From assembly GCA_022592445.1 (NCBI GenBank), contig JABYQR010000481.1, forward strand, positions 1 through 28,342: a DNA stretch of 28,342 nt. Direction: 5' to 3'. The notes under the pieces were generated by a model. That model was not told the DNA's origin. It did no database searches and saw only the letters and a program-made list of their open reading frames with translations. Of this stretch, positions 19,718 to 27,259 are shown piece by piece. Numbering within the stretch: the stretch's first letter is position 1; each line of letters opens with the position of its first letter. This stretch comes from Cytidiella melzeri (taxonomy: Eukaryota > Basidiomycota > Agaricomycetes > Polyporales > Irpicaceae). The position numbers were made by a program, and so were the translations under genes.

Positions 19718-20339
19718 CGTTGAACGTTGAACGTTCAGGTTATGGTCGACGTCCGAGTCCAAGCACCGCACATCAGCCTCTCCTATTATTGAGAAATAGG
19801 CGCTGAATAGGCTGCATATTCTTCGCATATTCATCAAATATGCACGAGAATATATAAAGATTATGTGAAAATAAAGACCGGATATTATTGGCCTATAAGT
19901 CATGTATTCTTCAAGCGGAACAATAGGTGGCCGCCATATATATTAATATTAATATTGCGGTTCTCGCGCTTCCATATGCATTCCGCTCGGGATTCTCGAT
20001 ATCGCGCGTATAACAATCAGATCTATATGCGCATGCATGCTGTACATACATATACATGACGTGAGAACAAGAACTAGACACATAATGTACTTGCTGTTGT
20101 CGTCGAAGGCGGTCGGCACTAAAAACCTTGAACGCGAAGTTCCATCAATGTCGACGAGTCGCGCGCGAGCATGCAGATCAACGTTCACAATCCAAATTTG
20201 AAGAGATGTTCGCGTGGCTAGCTTGACATCGAGTTGACTGACAGCTTCTATTCCTGCAAAAGATGGACGACTGCAACTGTGAGCTCAAGGCGTGAGGGTA
20301 ACATGGCAGCAAAGACGCACCTTGTCCACAATCCCCATT
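19718..20339. other. AT-rich intergenic region upstream of the desaturase
   Basis: Noticeably AT-richer than the genes around it. A 30-nt near-palindrome lies at 19931-19960 (CCGC, an AT core with AATATTAATATT, then GCGG). Direct TTGAACGTT units lie at 19720-19737 just before the desaturase ATG. The right part (about 20180-20339) may be the eroded continuation of the trehalose phosphorylase relic. No intact gene seen. Confidence 0.5.
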
Positions 20340-21939
20340 GTGCTCACCTTTACAGACAACCTCCAGGTCTGTGTGCGCACTCTCAATGTCAAGGCAATCA
20401 GTAACGGGCATGCCCCGCAACTGCCAACCTCCCGAGGCCGGTGTCAACCCCGCTACTGGTCCTCCATCATAGTCGTTGTCAGCCGCCATTTAGCTGCGTG
20501 AGGATGCTATAGCGTACCGATAAAGGCGATGTCGACGCCGCCTGGGGCGAGTGGCCCACCTGGTGCGGTCCATCGCAGACCGTTCTTGAGAATCCAGGCG
20601 TCAAAGTTGTCCTTCTGCTCCTTAGTCAAACGGAGCTTGGGATCGGCGACACCTTGGAATGTTGTGGTTGTTCTTCGTGGTTCGGAACACAGAAGGAGAC
20701 GGGTTTGGAACATACCTACCAGGACCGTTAGTGTGTCACGGAGCGGGGCATGCACAATAGACTTGTGCGGCATGCAAACAAGCCTTCACTCACCAGGCAC
20801 AGTCGACATCGAGCGTGTTGAAGAATCGGATGAGCGCGTGCCGCATCTGTCACCAAAAAAGACTATGATTCAGTGTCAGCGTGGCATAAGTCGACATGAT
20901 TACTCACCAGGGCCACACCGCCTGTATATGCCGAATAGAATTTCACACACAAGAGAAACCCGTTAGCGATCAATCACCGCGTGTGCACCATGTGTGGGGT
21001 AAACCCCGCACTCACCTCCTTGGGGAGTGGAGGAGAAGAAGCCAAGTTTGATCAGTTCCATGTGCCTTTTCCGACAGTCTTCTGGAACTCGCTGAGATCG
21101 TCAATGAGATGGATCTTGCCACCGGCATCGACTGCGACTTGGTTGCGAGCCGCGATGCTGAGACAAGGGTTGTTTCCGGGACCGAAGTACATGATGCACT
21201 TGCGTGCCGCAGAATCGGCTTGTTCATCAACGGTTCGAAGAATTTGGAACTTCTGGTCCACTCCTGTGGTCAGTTCCGAACTGTCTTGAAGGTGGTGAGC
21301 GTCGACGTAGACCGTGGGTGTCTCGGCACCAGAAGGGACGTAAGAGCCAGTGGTGGAGGAGATGCGGTGCTTGATGTTGGGACGAGTCACGGAATTGGTG
21401 TGGAAAGGCTTGATGTTGAAGACAATGGGCACGATGTCTAATTCAAGCCAGAGACAAGTGCACAGGTTGGGAGCCTTGAAGTGCTAGATCAGCGGCACAA
21501 TTGCCTGATGAGGATGGCATGTACTTCCTTCAGAAGACTGAGCGTTACGCCTGCTCCAAGGAACTTGCAAAGATGCTCTGTGGAAAACTTGCGAATCGTG
21601 GAGATGACGTGCTTCTTGATGGCCTCGGATTGCGCATCGGGCTCAGTCGCGTCGTAGGGCACGAGAGCGGAGGCGAAATCGGTGTTGTAAACCGAGTCGT
21701 GAACGGAGATTGCAACCTCGAAGGACGTGCCATTGTTCACGACAGTACCGGCGATACCTGCCCACATCGGCTAAGGACAGGACGTGAGGTGATGAGCGTG
21801 TTGAAGATGCGATTGATCAAACACTCACGGTGAGGCTGGCAAAGCCGGCAACGTTTGGCCGTTTTGCAGAGACGACACTAGAGAGCCTGCGACGAAGGGC
21901 TTCTGAGCCATGGGACTGAAACTGGTGTGGGGGAGCCAT
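20340..21939 (-). pseudogene. Trehalose phosphorylase relic, frameshifted and 3'-truncated
   Basis: The functional family (retaining, GT4-type, mushroom/CCG-9-like) splits trehalose with phosphate and is roughly 730-750 residues. Here the first half remains: exons 21939-21829, 21770-21525 and 21474-21055 encode MAPPHQFQSHGSEALRRRLS, FEVAISVHDSVYNTDFAS, LWLELDIVPIVFNIKPFHTN and IMYFGPGNNP. After GKGTWN the frame hits TGA at 21054-21052, where about 15 conserved residues are missing before IKLGFFSSTPQG. Exons 21070-20500 continue (14-nt exon 20921-20908, 20846-20794, 20715-20518) but carry a second shift near 20655, in NHNI/QGVADPKLRLTKE. After PLAPGGVDIAFI only eroded similarity is left, and the C-terminal sugar/phosphate-binding domain is absent. 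Splice sites and the TATA box are still good, so loss is recent. A shortened RNA is possible, an active enzyme is not. Confidence 0.92.
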
Positions 21940-21988
21940 GGTTGTTGTGAGGGTCGAGGGGGAAGACAAGTGGAGGACTGAGATAAGG

Positions 21989-21996
21989 CTTATATA
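21989..21996 (-). promoter_or_regulatory. TATA box of the trehalose phosphorylase relic
   Basis: TATATAAG on the minus strand, about 50 bp upstream of the relic's ATG. It is intact although the gene is broken. Confidence 0.55.
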
Positions 21997-22491
21997 GGAA
22001 GCGTGCGTTTGAGAAGACCAGAATTGGGAATGCCCCCCGCATCAGAACCAGCTGCCTCCAAGCACAACCGCATCAGGCACGAGCTCTAGTTCCAGTGTTT
22101 AAATTTGAAGAGATGCAGACGTTACTTTGAACTTTTCCCCGATGACTTTGTATATCCACTCTGTACCTGTACATGATTATGATAACAAATTGCACACATA
22201 ACGTTAACATTCGTTCAAATTCAAGTATGTCAATCATATAGCGCGCGCGCAGCGCTAGCTGTTGACGTCCCGCACATTTTCTTACAGAATATCTCACCAA
22301 TATTGGGCACCAAGGATATTCGCACAATAGGTGAATAATATTCAAGATATTTAACAACTATTTTTCAATAATAATAGACCCTGATGTGCGGTGAAGGCGC
22401 GACATGTTTTATTTGGAAGTATTGAGATATTGATTTGACGAATTATTTAATCGAGCGTCTATTGCTCCATCGAATATTGAACGTTGAACTC
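21997..22491. other. AT-rich region left of the retrotransposon insertion
   Basis: Sequence between the relic's promoter and the poly-T tract. It contains a (GC)n-like run near 22241-22251 and short AATATT-type inverted units, but no gene. The last bases before the poly-T (22477-22490, TTGAACGTTGAACT) are the expected place for the retrotransposon target-site duplication; its partner would lie beyond the Ty3 insertion. Confidence 0.4.
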
Positions 22492-22516
22492 TTTTTTTTT
22501 TTTTTTTTTTTTTTTT
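22492..22516 (-). repeat. Poly(A) tail of the non-LTR retrotransposon
   Basis: Uninterrupted run of 25 T on the plus strand, at the 3' side of the minus-strand RNase H ORF once the Tc1 insertion is removed. An uninterrupted tract of this length suggests a young insertion. Confidence 0.85.
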
Positions 22517-22679
22517 GGTAGAGCGTAACCAGAGTGGGCAGTTCGCATAACGATCCCCCTACTCCGTGCTAATACGAGGGGATTTCACCCTCTGGGAAGG
22601 AAATTTACTACCTCAGGGGAAATGCATTACGCACTCTGTCCCTTGTATGGGCAGTTGTGTGGGGCTAGGTTATCACCTA

Positions 22680-22743
22680 CAGTAGCGGCAAAAATTCTTG
22701 CGACACCGCGAGCGCGCAAGATGTTTCTCATCGTTCGAGCTCA
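22680..22743 (+). repeat. Left TIR of the Tc1-type element (outer 64 bp)
   Basis: Starts CAGTAGCGGCAAAAATTC and ends near GAGCTCA. It matches the inverse of 24218-24281, with 36 of the first 41 positions identical by eye. Confidence 0.88.
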
Positions 22744-22954
22744 TTTTTTGCGTATAGTTGTGGGTTCAGTTCTCACACATTCGTTATTGTGTAAAAATTG
22801 TGTCCTTAGTAAAATAAGGCTGATCGACGTTGTGCGCGAGGAACTATGTGCAATCCGCGCGAAAACTGCATTAGGCACCCACGTGTTGTACTACTACTAT
22901 TGCACATCATCTTGACTATTCTGTGTAAAAATTTGTCAAAAATTTCTGGTAAAA

Positions 22955-23971
22955 TTAGTACCTAGTATAGGACCCCTTTGCCCGCATAAGCTCTGCTGCA
23001 CGAGTGGGGAGAGACTCATACAATCCCTTGATATACTCATCAATCAAATTCACCCACTCCTCCTGCAATGCCTCCCACAGCTCCTCCTTATTCGACGGTT
23101 GCTGCTTGCGAGTGTGTAATTTGCGGTCTAGATGGTCCCAGACATTCTCCAGAATATTCATATCTGGTGAATTTGGAGGCCAGGGCAATACAGTGATCTT
23201 GTTCTCCTTGAACCAAGCTGTAGCAAGCTTTGACATGTGCTTTGGATCATTGTCCTGTTGGAAAATGATCTGTCGGCAGGTCAAATCTTGGTCTGCCAAT
23301 GTGCCCAGAAGAGACTCTGATAGGATGGAGCAGTAAAGCTTTGCATCCATCTTCCCATCAATGCGGTGTAGCCTTCCTTTTCCCTTCAAAGTGATGCATC
23401 CCCACACCATGATACTCCCACCCCCGTGCTTCACTGTCTTCTGCACATTCCGGTCCAAAAACTCCTTGCCCTGTCTTCTTCGGCAGTATTCCCTCCCATC
23501 TGAGCCAAATAAATTAAATTTGGACTCATCTGAGAACACCATTACCCCCCACTCTTTCTGCCCCCATCTGGTCGCATGTCCAGCCCACCACTTGCGCTTC
23601 TTCTTATGAGCTACAGAGAGAAACGGCTTTTGTCGACACACATATCCCTTCAGCCCAATCTCTGCAAGGTTGTGATGCATTGTTCGGGCAGCCACTTGTG
23701 GGAATGCCTTGCGCTGCACGTCCGTAGCGTTGCGGGCCTCTTGTCGTGCCAGGAGTAAAGAGGCGTGACAGAGATCGTGGTCTTGTAGAACGCGAGGGCG
23801 ACCTGTCTTGGGCTTGTTTGCATAGAAGTCAGGATTGTGGGATAGTTTTTGGATGGTGCAATAGATGGTGGACCGGTGGACGGGGACTTTCTTGCGAATG
23901 TCAGGCACACTGACACCTTCATTATGCAGAGTCCAAATTCGGGCCTTTTTAGTAGGGGTACACTGCACCAT
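22955..23971 (-). CDS. Tc1/mariner transposase, DD34E
   Basis: Cut-and-paste transposase of 338 residues in a single exon, the usual size for the family. An N-terminal paired-type helix-turn-helix region (MVQCTPTKKARIWTLHNEG, HRSTIY) and a basic GRPR motif are followed by the catalytic core: first Asp in VFSDESKFNL, second Asp in IFQQDNDPKH, and Glu in SPDMNILENVWD, with 34 residues between the second Asp and the Glu. No stop or frameshift is present and all catalytic residues are kept. It lies inside matched TIRs, so the copy may be active. Confidence 0.95.
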   Translation of the reverse strand: MVQCTPTKKARIWTLHNEGVSVPDIRKKVPVHRSTIYCTIQKLSHNPDFYANKPKTGRPRVLQDHDLCHASLLLARQEARNATDVQRKAFPQVAARTMHHNLAEIGLKGYVCRQKPFLSVAHKKKRKWWAGHATRWGQKEWGVMVFSDESKFNLFGSDGREYCRRRQGKEFLDRNVQKTVKHGGGSIMVWGCITLKGKGRLHRIDGKMDAKLYCSILSESLLGTLADQDLTCRQIIFQQDNDPKHMSKLATAWFKENKITVLPWPPNSPDMNILENVWDHLDRKLHTRKQQPSNKEELWEALQEEWVNLIDEYIKGLYESLPTRAAELMRAKGSYTRY

Positions 23972-24217
23972 ATGTGTGGTCTAGAGTTGGGAGAGTGGGT
24001 GGTATCGAAAAAAGCACGATAGTGGTGAAGTGGAGAGATTGAAAAACAAAACAAACCCAAATAGTGGGCGTGCGCGCGACGGGCGCCTAGCGTCGCAACA
24101 GCGCGGATTGTGCACAATGTGTTATATACGAGACAGACTCTTTTTATTTCACTGTAGACATATTCTATACATGCAATACTCAATGTGTAAAAAATGATTG
24201 AATAAAATAAGCAGTGT

Positions 24218-24281
24218 TGAGCTCAAACGGAGAGCAAAGAGTTGTGCGCTTGCGGTGTCGCAAGACTTTTTGCTGCTACTG
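24218..24281 (-). repeat. Right TIR of the Tc1-type element (outer 64 bp)
   Basis: Read inward on the minus strand it starts CAGTAGCAGCAAAAAGTC and runs to GAGCTCA. It also encodes the last 19 residues and stop codon of the adjacent RNase H ORF. Confidence 0.88.
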
Positions 24282-26247
24282 TATGCGCTTCGTTCCTCGG
24301 GGCCCTGTCTGGGGGATCCCTTGGTTCGTCACGTTCTGGGTTAACCCTACCCACTAAAACCCCTGCATAATTTATCCAATCTTCAGGGAGAGCTGTCTCG
24401 TTGTGTAGTGTCCCTGACCACGTCTTCAGTACCAGCTCTCTTTCCAGCCGTTTCCTGGCCGGGAGTCTCGGGTGGGTTTGGGCGATGTCTATCCTCAGCC
24501 TCTCGTTCATCGCTCCATGCCACCTTCTCTTGATCACTCCTTCTGTATGGGTCCAGCCTGGTGTGTCCGCTTTCTCTATCACTCTCTCACATCTTAGCTT
24601 CCATATCAGGTGTGCTGACTCCGTCACCGTCAGCCGAAACAGTCTCGTTGTCCCTCTAAGTACCTCGCCTTTTCCGGATTTCACTTCTATCAGGTTCGCA
24701 CCTAGGACCATACCCAGGGACAGGTCTGGTGTTCTTCCTTCCTTCTTGCCTAGCATCTCTCTTACTAGGTTCCAGATAATTAGCTGTTCCGATTCTTGGC
24801 ATAGGACTAGGATATGTTCCAAGGATTCTGTTTGTCCGCAAAGGGCGCATTCGCTCCTCTCTTCGTATCCCGGGATATTCGTCCACCATTTTCCACATCG
24901 ATACGCGTTGTGTATTGAGCGCCACAGGAAATACTTAATCTTCTTACTGTTGTGTTTTTGTCTGATCGCTCTCCACAGTGCTTCCTCGGTGTGTTCAATT
25001 TGAGTCTCTCTCTTTATGTCCTTGATTATCCTGTCTACCTGTGCTTCTGTTCCCGCTCTCGGTGTGTATTTCTCTCTTTCTCTTATGTTCAAGTAGATTA
25101 ATTTTTGGGAGGATGCTTTGATTTGCATCCCTTCTAGGAGGAACTGTCTAGGTGCCTCCGTTGGGTTGTCCGTCGGTAAGGGAAGTTCTGCCCCCTTCGC
25201 CGCCAACTTGTCTGCCTCTTCGTTACCCTTTATTCCTGAATGGCTTTTCACCCAGCACAATTCCGTTGGCGCCGCCCTGGCTCTGCAATACGCTATTATC
25301 TCTTGGAAGAGTTCTCGGTTTTTAACTCCTACCCAGCCTTTCTCTTCCCATGTCTTGGCACACGTCGTGATGCCATTGATGCAATACTTCGAGTCAGTCA
25401 TTATCCTCAGGGGGGCTACTTTCGGGATTGTCTTCAGCGCGTGTAGTATCGCTGTGAGTTCTCCAGTTTGGTTCAATTGTTCTTTGCTTCTTACTCTCAA
25501 TGCTGCATTCAGTGGGTGTCCTTCCGCGACCCACACTCCCGCTCCTGCTCTTGCATCCCGTGTTCCGTTATGTGTGCAGGACCCATCTGTGTACACTATC
25601 ACCGTTTCTCTGTCTACCATCCTCGTCTGTGGTCTGTTTACTGGGTCTAGGGTCCTGGAGTTACTGCTTGTAAACATGCGGAAGCATTGCGATATGTCGC
25701 TCTGTACCGTTAGTGAGGGGTTGAAAAGCATTGGTAGGTCTGTTCCTTTTCTTTCCAAGTTTCTTTTTTTACGGTGCTTTGTCAACGAGAGTCTGTTTGT
25801 TATCCCTTGGTCGCTTGGGTTCCATTTTGGCGTAAGTTTTCCATATAACATCTTCGCCGTTGTATAACATTCATAGGGGAAGGGACATCCCGTTATCTCT
25901 CTTATCTTTTCGCAGTGAGTGCAGCATTTTCTCTTTGGGTAATGACGCTCGTTCCCCTTTATTATTAGGTCCCCGTATTCAACCATTGTCTTTAGTTGTG
26001 AAACCGTTCTGATGTGGTGGCGGAGCCTTAAACATTTACTCGTTCTTTTGTTATGGAGCGTCTTCAGTTCATCTCCTTTCCCTATATGGAGCCAAATTGG
26101 TAACTTCTTCTTAAGTCTGGGTCCTAGTTTCATCGCCGAGAAGCTCACCCCGTCTGCTTTGCCAGGTTTATCATATTTCTCACGTACGTCGGGAGGTTCG
26201 AGTTTGCGCTTGCGTTTACTTTTCAGGTTTGTAGGAAGTATTGGAGC
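24223..26247 (-). CDS. Retrotransposon RNase H ORF with zinc-finger C-terminus
   Basis: The frame is open from 26247; the first ATG is at 26133. A basic N-terminus (KSKRKRK) and a Cys-rich knuckle (CCTHCEKIREITGCPF) precede a complete RNase H fold: Asp in VYTDGSC, Glu in QTGELTAI, Asp in RIMTDSKY, and His/Asp in KSHSGIKGNEEADKLA, all catalytic carboxylates present. A C-terminal finger follows (CALCGQTESLEHILVLC), as in many mushroom LINE proteins. Its role would be removing RNA from the RNA-DNA hybrid during retrotransposition. No reverse transcriptase domain is in this ORF. The last 19 residues and the stop are supplied by the right TIR of the Tc1-type element; without the insertion the frame would stop after about one more residue. 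Confidence 0.88.
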   Translation of the reverse strand, partial: APILPTNLKSKRKRKLEPPDVREKYDKPGKADGVSFSAMKLGPRLKKKLPIWLHIGKGDELKTLHNKRTSKCLRLRHHIRTVSQLKTMVEYGDLIIKGNERHYPKRKCCTHCEKIREITGCPFPYECYTTAKMLYGKLTPKWNPSDQGITNRLSLTKHRKKRNLERKGTDLPMLFNPSLTVQSDISQCFRMFTSSNSRTLDPVNRPQTRMVDRETVIVYTDGSCTHNGTRDARAGAGVWVAEGHPLNAALRVRSKEQLNQTGELTAILHALKTIPKVAPLRIMTDSKYCINGITTCAKTWEEKGWVGVKNRELFQEIIAYCRARAAPTELCWVKSHSGIKGNEEADKLAAKGAELPLPTDNPTEAPRQFLLEGMQIKASSQKLIYLNIREREKYTPRAGTEAQVDRIIKDIKRETQIEHTEEALWRAIRQKHNSKKIKYFLWRSIHNAYRCGKWWTNIPGYEERSECALCGQTESLEHILVLCQESEQLIIWNLVREMLGKKEGRTPDLSLGMVLGANLIEVKSGKGEVLRGTTRLFRLTVTESAHLIWKLRCERVIEKADTPGWTHTEGVIKRRWHGAMNERLRIDIAQTHPRLPARKRLERELVLKTWSGTLHNETALPEDWINYAGVLVGRVNPERDEPRDPPDRAPRNEAHTVAAKSLATPQAHNSLLSV

Positions 26248-26642
26248 TTAGATTCCTTATCATACTTCGGACCTGATGATGTTGCGTTTAGGGCTAGTTG
26301 TAACAGTAATGCTACACTCACCAGATAAGTTGGTTAACTTGAGGGGGATGTGGTGAGATAGAGAGTAAGAGTGGTGGTGAGCGAATTACTGGTGGGTACT
26401 GAGTAGTCCTGGTTCAACAGAGTGGACAAGACTGAGGGGATATGCCCTCAGGAGTGCCTCTATATATACATGAAGGGGAGGACCCCAGGTACTACCCTAA
26501 GACCCCTAATACCTACATGAGTAAGCAAAGTAATCTACCTTACTAAGCATGCCCTATGCCCTAGTGGTGCCACTTCAATAATCAACCAATAGCAATTGTC
26601 CCCATGACCTGACCCCATGACCCAGCTCCAAGGCTAGACTTG

Positions 26643-26769
26643 TTCTAGCTTGTTCTAAGACAAGGCTAGACTTTTCCAGAAGGTTCTAAGAACTATGACA
26701 TCATCTAATGGAATGTTCTATACTATGACATCATAGTTCCAGCAAGTTCCACAAGGTTCCAGAGAGTTC
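26643..26769. promoter_or_regulatory. Heat-shock-element-like and bZIP-like array in U3
   Basis: A perfect three-unit heat-shock element TTCCAGAAGGTTC lies at 26674-26686, with a further GAA at 26690. GAATGTTC is at 26711-26718. TTC recurs at exact 10-bp steps at 26737, 26747, 26757 and 26767, and at 26643 and 26653. ACTATGACATCAT occurs twice (26692-26704 and 26722-26734), exactly 30 bp apart, resembling a bZIP/ATF site. Regulation by heat-shock factor is inferred, not shown. Confidence 0.55.
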
Positions 26770-26856
26770 TATCATGTGATACACAAATAAGGAAAGGAGC
26801 GCATCAGCACATCAGAGACAGGAAGCGCATCAGCGCATCAATTGATAGGCACTGAG

Positions 26857-26959
26857 AATAAGCGCCGGAATAGGCGCCTGATAAGCGCCAGATAAGTGCT
26901 GGATAAGCACCTAAATAGACGCCGGATAAGCGCTGGATAAGCGCTTGACAAGCGCTTGA
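26857..26959. repeat. Degenerate tandem GGATAAGCGCT units in U3
   Basis: About nine variants of a 10-11 bp unit (ATAAGCGCC, GATAAGTGC, GGATAAGCGCT, CAAGCGCTTG) in a row, upstream of the TTC array. Likely a slippage-prone or protein-binding tract. Confidence 0.65.
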
Positions 26960-27025
26960 ATATTCCCAGTAATACCGTTGCCTGGTAAGGCAAGTCTTGT
27001 AGAAACATTGAAAATCTGTGACATT

Positions 27026-27038
27026 ACCCCTCCTTCTT
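27026..27038 (-). other. Polypurine tract next to the 3' LTR
   Basis: AAGAAGGAGGGGT on the minus strand, directly before the LTR start at 27023. This is the usual primer site for plus-strand DNA synthesis in Ty3-type elements. Confidence 0.85.
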
Positions 27039-27259
27039 GCTTTGAACTCCGTGCAAAGAGTTTTGAACGAACACCAGGGTCATTGAGTCCACTTTTTCAC
27101 CATTGTCAAGAGGGTGCCTAAGCAATTCCGAGTGACTCTAGCGGCTTCTACCGACGCCCCTGACGGGGTTCACACCTCATTGGCTGATGGTAGTCTAGTC
27201 CGTACCCTCCTCGGTTGCGTCATTGGATCGTGGATGATCATTGGTGTGTTGTTCGCGAC

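Larger units (their letters stand above)
22680..24281 (-). mobile_element. Complete Tc1-type DNA transposon, 1,602 bp
   Basis: The ends are CAGTAGCGGC (22680) and its inverse (ending 24281), each flanked by the TA target duplication (22678-22679 and 24282-24283). The outer 64 bp of the TIRs match well, and a further block (GTGC..AATCCGCGC) lies 168 bp from the left end and 166 bp from the right, so the TIRs are long and imperfect, about 200 bp. The intact transposase makes this a potentially autonomous copy. It sits in the final codons of the retrotransposon ORF. Confidence 0.93.
22492..26298 (-). mobile_element. Non-LTR retrotransposon (LINE-type), interrupted twice
   Basis: Minus-strand element ending in 25 A (25 T at 22492-22516 on the plus strand). 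In transcript order: the end of an upstream frame (26297-26223, reading into the Ty3 junction), an RNase H ORF, a 3' UTR of about 160 bp, and the poly(A). A Tc1-type element (22680-24281) splits the last codons from the 3' UTR. A Ty3 element begins at 26299 and cuts the upstream frame, so the reverse transcriptase part is outside or lost. The age order is therefore LINE first, the other two later. Confidence 0.85.
26299..27023 (-). repeat. 3' LTR, 725 bp
   Basis: On the minus strand it begins TGTCACAG at 27023 and ends CTGTTACA at 26299, giving TG...CA ends with 7 of 8 bases inverted-repeat matched. A TATA-like TATATATA lies at 26460-26470, placing U3 at 27023 to about 26470 and R-U5 after it. 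U3 holds the stress-motif array and a GATAAGCGC repeat tract. Confidence 0.9.

Noticed and set aside
19720..22490. TTGAACGTTGAAC shared by 19720-19732 and 22477-22489, as a target-site duplication around the trehalose phosphorylase relic
   Set aside because: The relic has no transposon ends, and the first copy sits in a host promoter. A chance match of a simple palindromic unit is more likely.
22492..22516. Poly-T as an RNA polymerase III terminator or sequencing artefact
   Set aside because: Its position right after the LINE 3' UTR on the opposite strand explains it as a poly(A) tail.
22807..24156. Alternative Tc1 ends at AGTAAAATAA / TACAGTGAAAT
   Set aside because: These blocks are subterminal. 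The outer ends at 22680 and 24281 match far better and have TA on both sides.
24401..25003. 200-codon plus-strand ORF
   Set aside because: Also antisense to the retrotransposon ORF, with no recognisable domain.
25118..25867. 249-codon plus-strand ORF opposite the RNase H ORF
   Set aside because: Antisense shadow; the minus strand encodes a complete RNase H with all catalytic residues.
26857..26959. CRISPR-like array
   Set aside because: Units are 10-11 bp, degenerate and without spacers, and lie inside a eukaryotic LTR.
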